NCBI GenBank assembly: GCA_943789375.1
Contig: CALSTX010000004.1
Span: 274,151-338,150, forward strand
DNA length: 64,000 nt
Direction: 5' to 3'
Source of the DNA: an uncultured Opitutales bacterium
Lineage (GTDB): Bacteria > Verrucomicrobiota > Verrucomicrobiia > Opitutales > Seribacteraceae
Shown: one piece after another, positions 46,900-56,091 of the stretch
How the letters are laid out: each line of letters opens with the position of its first letter
How positions within the stretch are numbered: the stretch's first letter is position 1
The notes under the pieces: model-generated
What the model was told of the DNA's origin: nothing
Database searches by the model: none
Seen by the model: the letters and a program-made list of their open reading frames with translations, nothing else
Position numbers and translations under genes: made by a program

Positions 46900-48246
46900 A
46901 TGTCCATCAAACAAAGGTCCATACGCCAAGAGCGAAGTATTACCGGTAAATCATTACATACCGGAGAAGAGGTTTCGCTTACCATCAAGCCAGCGAAAGC
47001 AAATACAGGCTATGTATTTCGCAGGACAGATTTATACGGACAGCCAGAAATTAAACCAACATCTGCGAATGTTACCGAATTAGTCAGAAGCACAACGATA
47101 TCCAACGGGAATGCAAAAGTGCATACGATAGAGCATGTCCTTAGTGCATTGGCAGGTTCTGGAATCGACAACGCAATTATAGACCTAGATGCCAGTGAAC
47201 CCCCTATCATGGATGGTTCTTCCCGGCCTTTTGCTAATCTTATTCTGGAGGCTGAGCCTTATGAATTGGAGGAGGACAGACAGTTTTTTAAACTTCCCAG
47301 TCCAGTCTCGGTAACCGATGGTAACCGCTCTATGATTGCTTTGCCTTATGACGGGTTTCGGATTACCTGCACCTCCACAGACGAACGGGCGAGCCACGTC
47401 CAGCATTTGTCGATTGAGTTAGATCCTGAAATTTATTTGGCTGAGTTAGCCCCCGCTCGAACTTTTACACTGTACGAAGACATTGAGGAATTGTTGAAAC
47501 TTGGTAAAATTCGTGGAGGCAGTCTCGACAGTGCAATTGTTATCAAGGGGGATAAGATTTTATCTAAAGAGGCGCTTCGCTTTGAGGATGAATTTGTCCG
47601 GCATAAAATCCTGGATATCATCGGCGACCTGACACTTTTAGGAAAACCTTTACAAGCCCACATTATTGCAGTTCGTCCCGGACACTCACTTAATGCTAGG
47701 TTGACGACTAAATTGCACGATTTAATGAGTCATGGAGAGAAACCGAAAGCGGTCGCCTCTTCCCCTGTCAAGGGAAAGTCTTTTGTGCTGCCTGACGAGA
47801 CTGAGCTTGATGTAAGAAGGGTACTGGATGTCTTACCCCACCGTTTTCCCTTTGTGATGATTGATAAGGTGGTGTCGATCGAAGGAGATCAAAAATTAGT
47901 CGGAATTAAAAATGTTTCAATCAATGAGCCTTTTTTTCCGGGGCATTTCCCTGGTCACCCCGTAATGCCTGGAGTTTTGCAGCTTGAGGCAATGGCTCAG
48001 GCTGCTGGCATTCTTCTGTTACGGAGAGGGTCAGCTGAAGGGAAAGTTGCCTTCTTTATGAGTGCGGACAAGGTTAAATTTAGAAAGCCTGTTGTCCCTG
48101 GTGATCAACTTATTGTCACTGCAACGCTTGAAAAAGTCCGAGGTAACAGGATAGCTACCGCGAGTGTAGATTGTAGGGTAGGGGAGCAAGTTGTTTCCTC
48201 TGCCAGTTTAATGTTTTCAATTGTTGATGGAAAAGATGCTTTTTAA
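46900..48246 (+). CDS. lpxC/fabZ: Bifunctional LpxC-FabZ: UDP-3-O-acyl-GlcNAc deacetylase / 3-hydroxyacyl-ACP dehydratase
   Basis: One 448-residue chain joins two enzymes. The LpxC part (~1-275) does the committed zinc-dependent deacetylation of lipid A synthesis; zinc and active-site motifs are [19 protein letters not shown], the [15 protein letters not shown] segment and [11 protein letters not shown]. After a ~20-residue linker the FabZ part (~300-448) dehydrates 3-hydroxyacyl-ACP, with [39 protein letters not shown] (in part) and [12 protein letters not shown]. The fusion is known in Bacteroidetes and related groups. It lets one gene balance lipid A and fatty acid synthesis. lpxA follows after 6 bp. 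Confidence 0.96.
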   Translation: MSIKQRSIRQERSITGKSLHTGEEVSLTIKPAKANTGYVFRRTDLYGQPEIKPTSANVTELVRSTTISNGNAKVHTIEHVLSALAGSGIDNAIIDLDASEPPIMDGSSRPFANLILEAEPYELEEDRQFFKLPSPVSVTDGNRSMIALPYDGFRITCTSTDERASHVQHLSIELDPEIYLAELAPARTFTLYEDIEELLKLGKIRGGSLDSAIVIKGDKILSKEALRFEDEFVRHKILDIIGDLTLLGKPLQAHIIAVRPGHSLNARLTTKLHDLMSHGEKPKAVASSPVKGKSFVLPDETELDVRRVLDVLPHRFPFVMIDKVVSIEGDQKLVGIKNVSINEPFFPGHFPGHPVMPGVLQLEAMAQAAGILLLRRGSAEGKVAFFMSADKVKFRKPVVPGDQLIVTATLEKVRGNRIATASVDCRVGEQVVSSASLMFSIVDGKDAF

Positions 48247-48252
48247 GAAAAA

Positions 48253-49032
48253 ATGGGCGTAGATATTCATACCAGTGCGATTGTTGATCCCAAGGCAGAA
48301 ATTGGCGAAAATGTTGTGGTCGATGCGTTTGCGATGGTTGGTCCTCACGCGAGTATCGGCGATAATTGTCGTATTTTTCATCATGCGACGGTGGAAGGTC
48401 GGGTTACTTTAGGGTCAGGGAATCTTATTCATTCTTATTCCTTGATCGGTGGGCTCACTCATGATTTGAAATACCAAGGTGGAGAACCTGGACTTGAAAT
48501 TGGAGATAATAACATCTTTCGGGAATATGTGACTGCCCATGTGGCAACTGAAGAAGATGATGACACTGTGATCGGTTCAAATAATGTATTTCTTGCATAC
48601 AGCCATGTTGCCCACGATTGCCAAGTGGGTGATCATTTGGTGATGAGCAGTCATTCCGCACTCGGGGGGCATGTAGTCGTTCAGGATCATGTAAATGTAG
48701 GTTGGAACGCAGGCGTTCATCAATTTTGTCGGCTTGGTAAGCATTGTATGGTTTCTGCATGTTCAAAATTAGTGCAAGATGTGCCTCCTTATATGCTTGC
48801 CGATGGGTTTCCTGCGGAAGTCCGCTCAATTAATAAAATTGGTATGGAGCGAAATGGATTCTCGAATGATGAAATCGATGCAGTCCGAGGAGTTTTTAAA
48901 AAAATCTACAAAAGTGATTTTAATCGTAGTCAAGCGTTAGCCAATTTATCGGAGGATCAGAACATAGTGGGCAAACCAGTTTTGAATGAGATCGTTGATT
49001 TCATGAAAAATAGCGGCAGGGGAGTTGCCTAG
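48253..49032 (+). CDS. lpxA: Acyl-ACP--UDP-N-acetylglucosamine O-acyltransferase
   Basis: First enzyme of lipid A biosynthesis; it transfers 3-hydroxyacyl from ACP to UDP-GlcNAc. Its 259 residues form a left-handed beta helix of hexapeptide repeats (IGENVVVDAFAMVGPHASIGDN), then the conserved GLTHDLKYQGGEPGLEIGDNNIFREYVT (in part), NVFLAYSHVAHDCQVGDH with the catalytic His, and VNVGWNAGVHQFCRLGKH. The C-terminal helices are present (IGMERNGFSNDEIDAV). It is co-transcribed with lpxC/fabZ. Together they show that the host makes lipopolysaccharide. Confidence 0.97.
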   Translation: MGVDIHTSAIVDPKAEIGENVVVDAFAMVGPHASIGDNCRIFHHATVEGRVTLGSGNLIHSYSLIGGLTHDLKYQGGEPGLEIGDNNIFREYVTAHVATEEDDDTVIGSNNVFLAYSHVAHDCQVGDHLVMSSHSALGGHVVVQDHVNVGWNAGVHQFCRLGKHCMVSACSKLVQDVPPYMLADGFPAEVRSINKIGMERNGFSNDEIDAVRGVFKKIYKSDFNRSQALANLSEDQNIVGKPVLNEIVDFMKNSGRGVA

Positions 49033-49067
49033 ACTACCTTATTTCCCCGGGTTCTTCTTCTTTAAAT

Positions 49068-49373
49068 TTAATCTAAAGTCCTTAATGACTTAAAGTATTC
49101 CCAGGAATATATGCCTGTGGAATGTCCATCACTAAAAACTAGGCGAAGGGCGTAATTTCCTATAAGATGGAAATCTTTGATGATAACATGATCAAAGTTT
49201 TCATTACTTGAGGCTCCCCCCCTAATTTTTCCAAAAATATCCATCTCACCTGCTTGATCAGCACTTGGCGAATGTTGGCGAAGGAAGGAAGCATCCCAAA
49301 AGTCTTCCTGCCCATCAGCCCATAGTATAGCAAATGAGTGCCCAATGATTTCATACCGAGTGGGCATTTCCAT
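49068..49373 (-). CDS. DUF971 (gamma-butyrobetaine hydroxylase N-terminal-like) protein
   Basis: A 101-residue stand-alone DUF971 domain. FAILWADGQEDFWDASFLR, then GNYALRLVFSDGHSTGIYSWEYFKSL (in part), match the family well. In most members the loop after LR has a CPCAxC motif that binds metal; here it reads LRQHSPSADQAGE with no cysteine. Such domains have been linked to Fe-S protein maturation. It sits about 850 bp from mrp, itself an Fe-S carrier family. It is separated by 3 bp from the upstream gene. Confidence 0.85.
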   Translation of the reverse strand: MEMPTRYEIIGHSFAILWADGQEDFWDASFLRQHSPSADQAGEMDIFGKIRGGASSNENFDHVIIKDFHLIGNYALRLVFSDGHSTGIYSWEYFKSLRTLD

Positions 49374-49376
49374 AAT

Positions 49377-49937
49377 CTAAATGAAAGAATCTAAGCTGTT
49401 ACCAGAAGGCGGGGGTTCAGAAGGATCACTTCCACTTTTGTAGTAAGGGTCCATAACTTCATTCCGGTATGAGCGACTGAAATCCTCCCCTCTTTCAGCA
49501 GCCCGATTGAAGGCTTGTACTTCTTTTTCAACTAAGTCCTTATGAAGATCTTTTTTCTGGAGGTCTTCATCTAAGCTACGCTCGTCCCAGTATTTATCAT
49601 TATGTAATTGGCTCGGACCGGCACTAGGAGGAAGGTTTGTCGGTTTTACGACCTCCCAGTCTGGTTTGCGCGTACAATCTAAACCTGCGTCATCTTTGTT
49701 ATCAACACTTGGCAATGGGTTGCCTGCTTGTGGGCATTGGGATTGTGATTCTAAAGAATCTTCACCTCGCAGGTTTCCCCCTAATTCTATGGGCTCTGGA
49801 GATTTTGTTACCCGTTGTGAACTATCTTGCGCCATTTCTGGCACATCTATTTTGGAAATTTCATCTCGGTTTATTTGAATTTCCTTAAATGTATTTTCGT
49901 TTAGATTAGAAATACTGGGGCTAGATGAACTATCCAT
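49377..49937 (-). CDS. Hydrophilic, probably disordered protein of unknown function
   Basis: A 186-residue protein, rich in Ser, Asp, Glu, Pro and Asn, with no hydrophobic segment. The only ordered-looking part is a charged helical stretch near residues 112-155 (KYWDERSLDEDLQKKDLHKD, then EVQAFNRAAERGEDF). No family is recognised. It lies 3 bp upstream of the DUF971 gene on the same strand, so the two are probably one transcript, which is the main reason to accept it as a gene. Confidence 0.55.
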   Translation of the reverse strand: MDSSSSPSISNLNENTFKEIQINRDEISKIDVPEMAQDSSQRVTKSPEPIELGGNLRGEDSLESQSQCPQAGNPLPSVDNKDDAGLDCTRKPDWEVVKPTNLPPSAGPSQLHNDKYWDERSLDEDLQKKDLHKDLVEKEVQAFNRAAERGEDFSRSYRNEVMDPYYKSGSDPSEPPPSGNSLDSFI

Positions 49938-50043
49938 GGGTCAAACCTGAAGCAAGGATGATTGATTTGCAAATTCAAATCATATTTTTGGGAGGAGCAT
50001 TTTAGCATTGCTCGATGTCTTACGATTACTTAGAAATAAATGC

Positions 50044-50214
50044 ATGGCTAGAGATACAGTAATTCTTGAATGCACGGAAGCACGCAAAGAAGGAAAACCT
50101 CCTTCTCGCTACATGGCATCCAGAAATAAAAAGCTCCAAACGGATCCGGTTGAGAAGAAAAAGTATAACCGCTTCCTTCGCCGTCATACTCTTCACCGCG
50201 AAATCAAGAGTTAG
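50044..50214 (+). CDS. rpmG: 50S ribosomal protein L33
   Basis: A 56-residue ribosomal protein of the large subunit. [20 protein letters not shown], then [19 protein letters not shown] and [10 protein letters not shown], are characteristic. The ATG at 50044 gives the standard N-terminus; an upstream frame extension from 50008 is not needed. The variant lacks the zinc-binding CxxC pairs (only one Cys is present), so it is the C-minus type that does not need zinc. It ends 9 bp from the end of the convergent mrp gene. Confidence 0.96.
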   Translation: MARDTVILECTEARKEGKPPSRYMASRNKKLQTDPVEKKKYNRFLRRHTLHREIKS

Positions 50215-50223
50215 TCTCTTTCA

Positions 50224-51285
50224 CTACCCCTCAACGGGTACGAGATTCAAAATCTCTTCGGAAATATTTGTGAATGCTTGAGATGCCTTCCCCTCCGGAT
50301 TCCCTATTGTTGTGGGAACTCCGTGGTCTGCACCCTGCCTTACTTCTTCCATGAGAGGAATCTCCCCCAAAAATACAGTTTCCAGCTTTTGTGCCGTTAA
50401 GGGGCCACCTCCTTGCCCAAATAAAAAGCTTTTTTCACCAGTGTTTTCATTTAGAAGATAGCTCATGTTTTCGATTACTCCCAAGAAGGGAACATTAACT
50501 TTGGAAAACATCCTAGCTCCACGCCTGGCTACATCAACCGCTGCTTTTTGTGGGGTGGTTACAATTACAACCCCGTCCAAGGGTAAAATCTGAGCTAGAG
50601 AGAGTTGTGCATCTCCAGTACCTGGAGGAAGATCAATCAGTAAGTAATCTAATTCTCCCCATGCAACATTAGATGCGAATTGTTGGATCGTTTTCATAAC
50701 CATGGGTCCTCGCCAAACTACTGGAGTTTCTTCATCCACTAGCAAGCCCATAGACATAACTTTTATCCCGTAGTTTTCAACGGGTGCCAGTAAATTTTCC
50801 TCGAGAGCAGTGGGTTGTTCTGAGATCCCAAGTTGTAAAGGAATAGATGGACCGTATAAATCACAATCCATGACTCCAACAGAAAAAGCTTTTCCGTTAT
50901 CTCCAGTTTGTCTGCTTAGTGCACAGGCAAGATTTGCGGTAACGGTTGACTTACCCACGCCTCCTTTGCCACTGGCAATCGCGATTATTCTTTTAACTCC
51001 AGCAAGGTTGTTTTTCTCATTTTGAGTGTTTTCCTTTTTGCCTTGTTTAAAAATAACTTGAATGTCGTGTTTTTTTACCGATGGTTCTTCTTGTAAAACT
51101 TTTTCGATCTCGGTCTTTAGAGTGTTAGGGAGAGTTGAGTCTTCTCCGCTCACTTCCACTTTTACTTTGGCATAGCCATCTGTAAAGCTCGCCTCAGTTA
51201 CGAGCCCAAAGGAAACAATATCTCGGCTGAAACCCGGATATTTTACTTTTTTTAAAAGAACGAGAATGTCTTCTTCAGTTGTCAT
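50224..51285 (-). CDS. mrp: Mrp/ApbC-type Fe-S cluster carrier ATPase
   Basis: P-loop ATPase that carries and delivers [4Fe-4S] clusters, about 353 residues from the ATG at 51285 (MTTEEDILVLLKKV). Longer starts up to 51369 are open but would add a non-family leader. The N-terminal MIP18-like domain has KVKYPGFSRDIVSFGLV. The ATPase has the deviant Walker A GKGGVGKSTVTANLA, VMDCDLYGPSIP and DLPPGTGDAQLSLAQ. The usual C-terminal CxxC is replaced: the region reads VIENMSYLLNENTGEKSFLFG, with no cysteine, so cluster binding may use other residues. Confidence 0.93.
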   Translation of the reverse strand: MTTEEDILVLLKKVKYPGFSRDIVSFGLVTEASFTDGYAKVKVEVSGEDSTLPNTLKTEIEKVLQEEPSVKKHDIQVIFKQGKKENTQNEKNNLAGVKRIIAIASGKGGVGKSTVTANLACALSRQTGDNGKAFSVGVMDCDLYGPSIPLQLGISEQPTALEENLLAPVENYGIKVMSMGLLVDEETPVVWRGPMVMKTIQQFASNVAWGELDYLLIDLPPGTGDAQLSLAQILPLDGVVIVTTPQKAAVDVARRGARMFSKVNVPFLGVIENMSYLLNENTGEKSFLFGQGGGPLTAQKLETVFLGEIPLMEEVRQGADHGVPTTIGNPEGKASQAFTNISEEILNLVPVEG

Positions 51286-51426
51286 AATTAATGGATTCAT
51301 CAAGGGTTCATTCATGACTATGGCAATGCAAAATTTAAGTTTTATAAATTTTGTTCCCAAAATTACCATTTATAACAAGCGAGTGTTTGCGCTTGCGAGA
51401 TATCGTAACTTTTAGATGGTAAGAAT

Positions 51427-52653
51427 ATGAATGTGGATATTTACAGGTGTGGTATGAAGATAATTTTGCTTGGGCTTATCGGGTGTACTTCGATTCTAGG
51501 CCAAGGCAGTTCAACGATTGTACTTGGTCCAATCGAAGGTGAACTTGCAAAAAAGCAAATAGCATTGGACCTCGAAGGTACCCAGAAAGATTTGCTCCCT
51601 TTGGCCACCAGGGCCATCAAAGCCCACGGAGCTTTGCGGTTAGCAACTTCTCAATCCAGTCAGTTCGGAATTACTTTATTTTCCCAAGGTAGTAATCTTG
51701 TTCAAGTAAGGATTTCCTCAGGAAAGCCTCGCAAAATGATAAAAACCTTTTCTCAAGAAGGAAATTCAATCAGGCAGGCAACCTTTCGAGCATTGGATCA
51801 AATGGTTTTTGCCCTTACTGGGGCTCTTGGTTTTTTTGATGGTCAACTTGCTTATCTTTCATCGTTATCAGGAAAGAAAGAAATTTTTGTTTCTGATGCC
51901 TTAATGAGCTCGGCTCGTCCGCAAACTTCGTTTGGCAAAATTACTTTCAACCCAAGCTGGGATAATGCGGGAAAAGGTGTCTTCTTTACAAGTAATCGAA
52001 AAATATTTAATAATGTATACCACTTGGACTTGGCATCCCGTAAGATTTCCAATGTTGCCAGCTACAAAGGCAGTAACCTCAGAGCGGTTCAAAATCCTCG
52101 TACCGCTCAAGTCGCATTCATTCTATCAGCATCAGGAAACCCTGAGGTTTGGCTTGCCGAAAGCATGGGTAGTAAACCTCGAAAGGTTACCAATAACCGT
52201 AGCAATGAATCGGGTCCTTGCTGGTCTCCCGATGGGCGAAGAATGATTGTAACTTCAGATAGCCGCGGGCGCCCTCAACTTTATGAAGTTTCTTTATCCA
52301 CCGGAAGACTTTCCCGGATCCCTACAAATATTAGTTCCCATTGTGCTGAGGCAGCATGGAACCCAATAGATTCCACACGCGTAGCATTTACAGCAGCGGT
52401 CGGAGGTGGTTTTCAAGTGTGTGAATATAGTTTCGCTCAAAGAGAGACTAGAATCTTAACCAAAGGTACGCAGCATGGAATGCAACCAGTGTGGGCAAGA
52501 GATGGTCGCCATTTATATTACACTGAAAGGGCTTCGACTGGTGCGACTCGTATCATGCTCTTAGATACCGAGTTTGATGAAGCAAAACCAGTACCCTTAC
52601 ATGATTCTTCTTTTGGGCACTGTTCCCAAGCAAGTTTTTATTTCGACCGTTGA
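51427..52653 (+). CDS. TolB-like beta-propeller protein (exported)
   Basis: A 408-residue protein. The N-terminus is a short signal with a lipobox-like LIGC (Cys at residue 20 from the ATG at 51427); ATG 51454 is an alternative but leaves a very short signal. Residues ~30-140 resemble the TolB N-terminal domain. The rest is a WD40-like/PD40 beta propeller with repeats such as FNPSWDNAGKGVFFTSNR, SGPCWSPDGRRMIVTSDSRG and QPVWARDGRHLYYTE. TolB works with Pal at the outer membrane. No tol-pal genes are adjacent here, so the name is by fold only. Confidence 0.85.
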   Translation: MNVDIYRCGMKIILLGLIGCTSILGQGSSTIVLGPIEGELAKKQIALDLEGTQKDLLPLATRAIKAHGALRLATSQSSQFGITLFSQGSNLVQVRISSGKPRKMIKTFSQEGNSIRQATFRALDQMVFALTGALGFFDGQLAYLSSLSGKKEIFVSDALMSSARPQTSFGKITFNPSWDNAGKGVFFTSNRKIFNNVYHLDLASRKISNVASYKGSNLRAVQNPRTAQVAFILSASGNPEVWLAESMGSKPRKVTNNRSNESGPCWSPDGRRMIVTSDSRGRPQLYEVSLSTGRLSRIPTNISSHCAEAAWNPIDSTRVAFTAAVGGGFQVCEYSFAQRETRILTKGTQHGMQPVWARDGRHLYYTERASTGATRIMLLDTEFDEAKPVPLHDSSFGHCSQASFYFDR

Positions 52654-52921
52654 TTGGTATCCGCACCCACCAATGCTACAGCCCTTGGGCTTACTTTCTT
52701 TGCTGTATAATAGAATTTACTCGCACCCTAGTTTAATTCGCCATAGTTCAACGAAGTGGTTTTCAAAACAAACTTATCTATTTTTGCTCTCATTTGCTTT
52801 GAACGGAAAGAAACATGCTAAAATATTTTTTCGCTATTCAGGGTACAAACCAGTTGAAGAATTCTTTTTCCTTCACAGTTTTGGCAAAAGATCTTCCCCT
52901 TAAATTTAATATTTAAACGAA

Positions 52922-53722
52922 ATGAAAATTCTTGTACTTGGTGATATCGTAGGCCGTCCCGGTCGTACATTTCTTGCCGATTATCTTGTTGATTACCGAA
53001 AAAAAGAAAAGATCGATTTCTGTATCGCAAATGGTGAAAATGCGGCAGGAGGTGCAGGAATTACCGCAAAAACAGCGCGTGAAATTATGAAGGCTGGCGT
53101 GGATGCCATTACTCTTGGGGATCATGTATGGGATCAAAAAAACTTTAGTAACGAGATCGATGAGTTGGACTTTGTTTGCAGACCCGCAAACTTACCAGAT
53201 TCTAACCCGGGTAGACATTTTTTGATCTGTGAAGTTGGGGATGTTAAGGTAGGTTTATTTACGGTTCTCGGTAGAACTTTTATGGGGCCCAAGGTATCTT
53301 GCCCTTTTTCCACTTCCCAAACTTTGGCCCAGGAACTTCATGGAGAGGCGGACATACTGATTTGCGAAATTCATGCAGAAACTACATCCGAAAAAGAATC
53401 TATGGGTTGGCATTTAGACGGGCAGGTCAGTTTTGTTTTTGGTACTCATACTCATGTTCCAACTGCAGATGGCCGTTTACTTCCCAACGGTTCCGCTTAT
53501 CAGACAGACCTTGGTATGACCGGGCCTAGAGAATCTGTACTTGGGAGAGAAATTAGTGCCTGCCTTGGCCGATTTCTTGATGGTATGCCCCGACGGTGTC
53601 CAGTTGCGGTAGGAGATGTTGGTATGCAGGGTTGTATTTTAGAATTCGCCCCTGCCAATTATCGACTGCCAAAGTCTATCACTCGCATCGAGTTGCGAGC
53701 CGATGACTTGACTAAGGTTTAG
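52922..53722 (+). CDS. TIGR00282/YmdB-family metallophosphoesterase
   Basis: A 266-residue cytosolic phosphoesterase. MKILVLGDIVGRPGR, FCIANGENAAGGAGIT, ITLGDHVWDQKN, ICEIHAETTSEKESMGWHLDG and FGTHTHVPTADGRLLPNGSAYQTDLGMTGP (in part) are the metal-binding and signature segments of the YmdB family, whose Bacillus member acts on cyclic nucleotides. The 268 bp before it hold no supported gene. The stop overlaps the stop of the convergent yugP-like gene. Confidence 0.94.
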   Translation: MKILVLGDIVGRPGRTFLADYLVDYRKKEKIDFCIANGENAAGGAGITAKTAREIMKAGVDAITLGDHVWDQKNFSNEIDELDFVCRPANLPDSNPGRHFLICEVGDVKVGLFTVLGRTFMGPKVSCPFSTSQTLAQELHGEADILICEIHAETTSEKESMGWHLDGQVSFVFGTHTHVPTADGRLLPNGSAYQTDLGMTGPRESVLGREISACLGRFLDGMPRRCPVAVGDVGMQGCILEFAPANYRLPKSITRIELRADDLTKV

Positions 53723-54429
53723 TCTCGGCGACCGCCGAGTAAACCAAGCCTGAAGGCATAGTACAAGAGCATAAGCAGAGAACTGGCAAAGGCTGCCACA
53801 TAAGTCATGGCCGCGGCATTCAGTACCTTTCTCGCCCCTTCCAGTTCTTTTTCTGCCACATAGTTTCCTTGTTGCAAGCAAGTAAGGGCCCGTTTGCTTG
53901 CGTCAAATTCAACGGGGAGGGTGACCAATGTAAATACAGTGGTGCAGCCGAATAGTAATACCCCTAGCCACGAAAGCGATGCTCCGGTAGCAGTTGCAGC
54001 ACCTCCCATAAAAAGGGCAATCATGATCACAATCATCGAAAGCCCGCTTCCTAAGTTCGCCACTGGTACCCATGCTGATCGAAACGAAAGTAAGGCGTAT
54101 GATTTAGCATGCTGAATTGCATGGCCAACTTCGTGGGCGGCCACACCAAAGGCTGCCATAGAGTTGCGGTCATGAACATCTGCACTTAGGCGCAATGTTT
54201 TACTGCTGGGATCGTAGTGGTCGCTTAGTTTTCCTCCGACCCGTTCAATCCGAACATCGTGGATATTATTGTCCGCCAATATTCTTTGGGCAACTTCCGC
54301 GCCGGTCAAACGGGAGCGGGTGGTGAATTGGCTGTATTTTTTAAAACGGCCCTTGGTTATGCTGGATGCATAGAAGCTGAAGCCCATGCCTATCATGATG
54401 ACGAGAAGGAATAGTGGATCAAAAAACAT
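53719..54429 (-). CDS. YugP-type membrane zinc metallopeptidase
   Basis: A 236-residue membrane protein of the Zn_peptidase_2 family. The N-terminal helix (FFDPLFLLVIMIGMGFSFYAS) is followed by the family's VRIERVGGKLSDHYDPSSKTLRLS (in part) and the zinc motif in AAHEVGHAIQHAKSY (HExxH). Three further hydrophobic helices follow, with LPVEFDASKRALTCL between two of them. Substrates are unknown. It is transcribed toward the phosphoesterase gene. Confidence 0.92.
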   Translation of the reverse strand: MFFDPLFLLVIMIGMGFSFYASSITKGRFKKYSQFTTRSRLTGAEVAQRILADNNIHDVRIERVGGKLSDHYDPSSKTLRLSADVHDRNSMAAFGVAAHEVGHAIQHAKSYALLSFRSAWVPVANLGSGLSMIVIMIALFMGGAATATGASLSWLGVLLFGCTTVFTLVTLPVEFDASKRALTCLQQGNYVAEKELEGARKVLNAAAMTYVAAFASSLLMLLYYAFRLGLLGGRRD

Positions 54430-54597
54430 AATATTAAATTAAATAGTACCCAAAAATTAGATTTGCTCAAAATAATTAGTATATTTCTTAAATTTATGTG
54501 ATCAGGATGTTTTCTTTTTTCTTTGTTTTACATTTATTCCGAAGTTGGCATTTTTGAATAAGTTCTACGGAACTCCCTATACTTGTACTATTGCCAG

Positions 54598-56088
54598 ATG
54601 AATTCAAAGAAAACATACATTGCAGTTGACCTAGGTGCAGAAAGCGGTCGAGTTCTAGCCGCAGACTTTGATGGCCACACTCTATCGCTTCGAGTCATTC
54701 ATTCGTTCCCCAATGGTCCTGTGGTATTAAACGGATCCATTCATTGGAATGTTGTGGGTTTGTACAATGAAATTTTGCTTGGTTTAGCTATGGCTCAAGC
54801 TGAGTATGGGAAAAGCCTTCAATCGATCGGTGTTGATAGCTGGGGTCTTGATTATGGACACCTTGATGCCCAAGGGCATTTATTAGGTATGCCGTATCAT
54901 TACAGAGATGAACGAACGCTACCGATGCTGGACTTATTTCATCAACGAGCTGATCGGAAGGAATCATACGCTCGAACTGGAATCCAACCCCTATTTATAA
55001 ATACCCTTTTTCAGTTAATGGCGGAGAAAGAATCAGGCCAGGCATGTATGGATCGCTCAGACCAAATGCTGTTTACTCCCGATCTTATAAATTTTTGGCT
55101 CACTGGAAAGAAGGGAAATGAGATAACGATGGCAAGCACCAGTCAAATGCTCAACCAAGAGTCCCGTACATGGGATCTAGAATTTTTGGAAAGCCTTGGG
55201 CTTCCTACCAGTTTTCTCGGAGACCTCTGGGAACCGGGTCATCTTGTAGGCCCTGTACAGGGAGCAGCCAAGAATAGGATACAATGTGATCACTTGCCGG
55301 TTTATACCGTGGGTTCTCATGACACTGCTTCCGCAGTTGCCGGAGTGCCCGCGGTTGGAGAATCAGATTTTGCCTACCTCAGCTCAGGTACCTGGAGTCT
55401 AATGGGAGTGGAAAACGAGAAAGCGCTTTGTGACCCCATCAGCGAAAAGCTTGGGTTTACCAACGAGTTTGGAATCAGTGGAGACATTCGGTACCTCAAA
55501 AATATAAGCGGACTTTGGATCGTTCAAGAATGTCGTCGTCATTGGAAAAGTATGGGAGAAGATTTTAACTACACTCAGCTTACTCATATGGCCAAAGAAG
55601 CAATTCCATTTGCTTCCATCATTGATGTGGATGATCCCATCTTCTCGACTATGGGAAATATGCCGTCCAAAATTGATACCAAATGCAAAGAAAGTGGGCA
55701 ATCAACCCCATCGAGCAAAAATGAAATTGTTCGGGTAGCACTCGAAGGCCTAGCCTTGAAATATCGAGAAGTCCTTGAAAACTTGCGAAGCCAGACAGGC
55801 AAATCTTTACAATCCCTTCATATCGTGGGTGGAGGCACCCAAAATGTGTTACTAAACCAGATGACTGCTGATTCTACCGGATGTGAAGTGGTGGCCGGAC
55901 CAGTGGAAGCCACATCGGTTGGAAATGTTCTGGTGCAAATGATGGCCACAGGTGAAATCTCATCCCTTGCCGAAGGGCGTGAGATTGTAGCTAATTCTTT
56001 CGAGCCTCAAAGGTATACCCCTAATGACTCAGATAGCTGGAATGAGGCCTATGAAAAAATGCGTACCCTTTCCTCCGACAGAGCTTAA
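54598..56088 (+). CDS. FGGY-family sugar kinase, probable L-fuculokinase (rhamnulokinase-like)
   Basis: An ATP-dependent kinase of about 496 residues; the start at 54598 (MNSKKTYIAVDLGAESGRVL) is preferred to an ATG 15 bp upstream. The nucleotide fold is FGGY-type: AVDLGAESGRV, SIGVDSWGLDYGHLD, the hinge YLSSGTWSLMGVE and LHIVGGGTQNVLLNQMTAD. By sequence it looks like RhaB (rhamnulokinase). The gene 3 bp downstream is L-fucose isomerase, so L-fuculose is the likely substrate; that step is inferred from context. Confidence 0.88.
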   Translation: MNSKKTYIAVDLGAESGRVLAADFDGHTLSLRVIHSFPNGPVVLNGSIHWNVVGLYNEILLGLAMAQAEYGKSLQSIGVDSWGLDYGHLDAQGHLLGMPYHYRDERTLPMLDLFHQRADRKESYARTGIQPLFINTLFQLMAEKESGQACMDRSDQMLFTPDLINFWLTGKKGNEITMASTSQMLNQESRTWDLEFLESLGLPTSFLGDLWEPGHLVGPVQGAAKNRIQCDHLPVYTVGSHDTASAVAGVPAVGESDFAYLSSGTWSLMGVENEKALCDPISEKLGFTNEFGISGDIRYLKNISGLWIVQECRRHWKSMGEDFNYTQLTHMAKEAIPFASIIDVDDPIFSTMGNMPSKIDTKCKESGQSTPSSKNEIVRVALEGLALKYREVLENLRSQTGKSLQSLHIVGGGTQNVLLNQMTADSTGCEVVAGPVEATSVGNVLVQMMATGEISSLAEGREIVANSFEPQRYTPNDSDSWNEAYEKMRTLSSDRA

Positions 56089-56091
56089 TTT

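Noticed and set aside
52574..52903. Plus-strand frame of 109 codons after the TolB-like gene
   Set aside because: Overlaps the TolB-like end in another frame, with no protein-like composition or family pattern.
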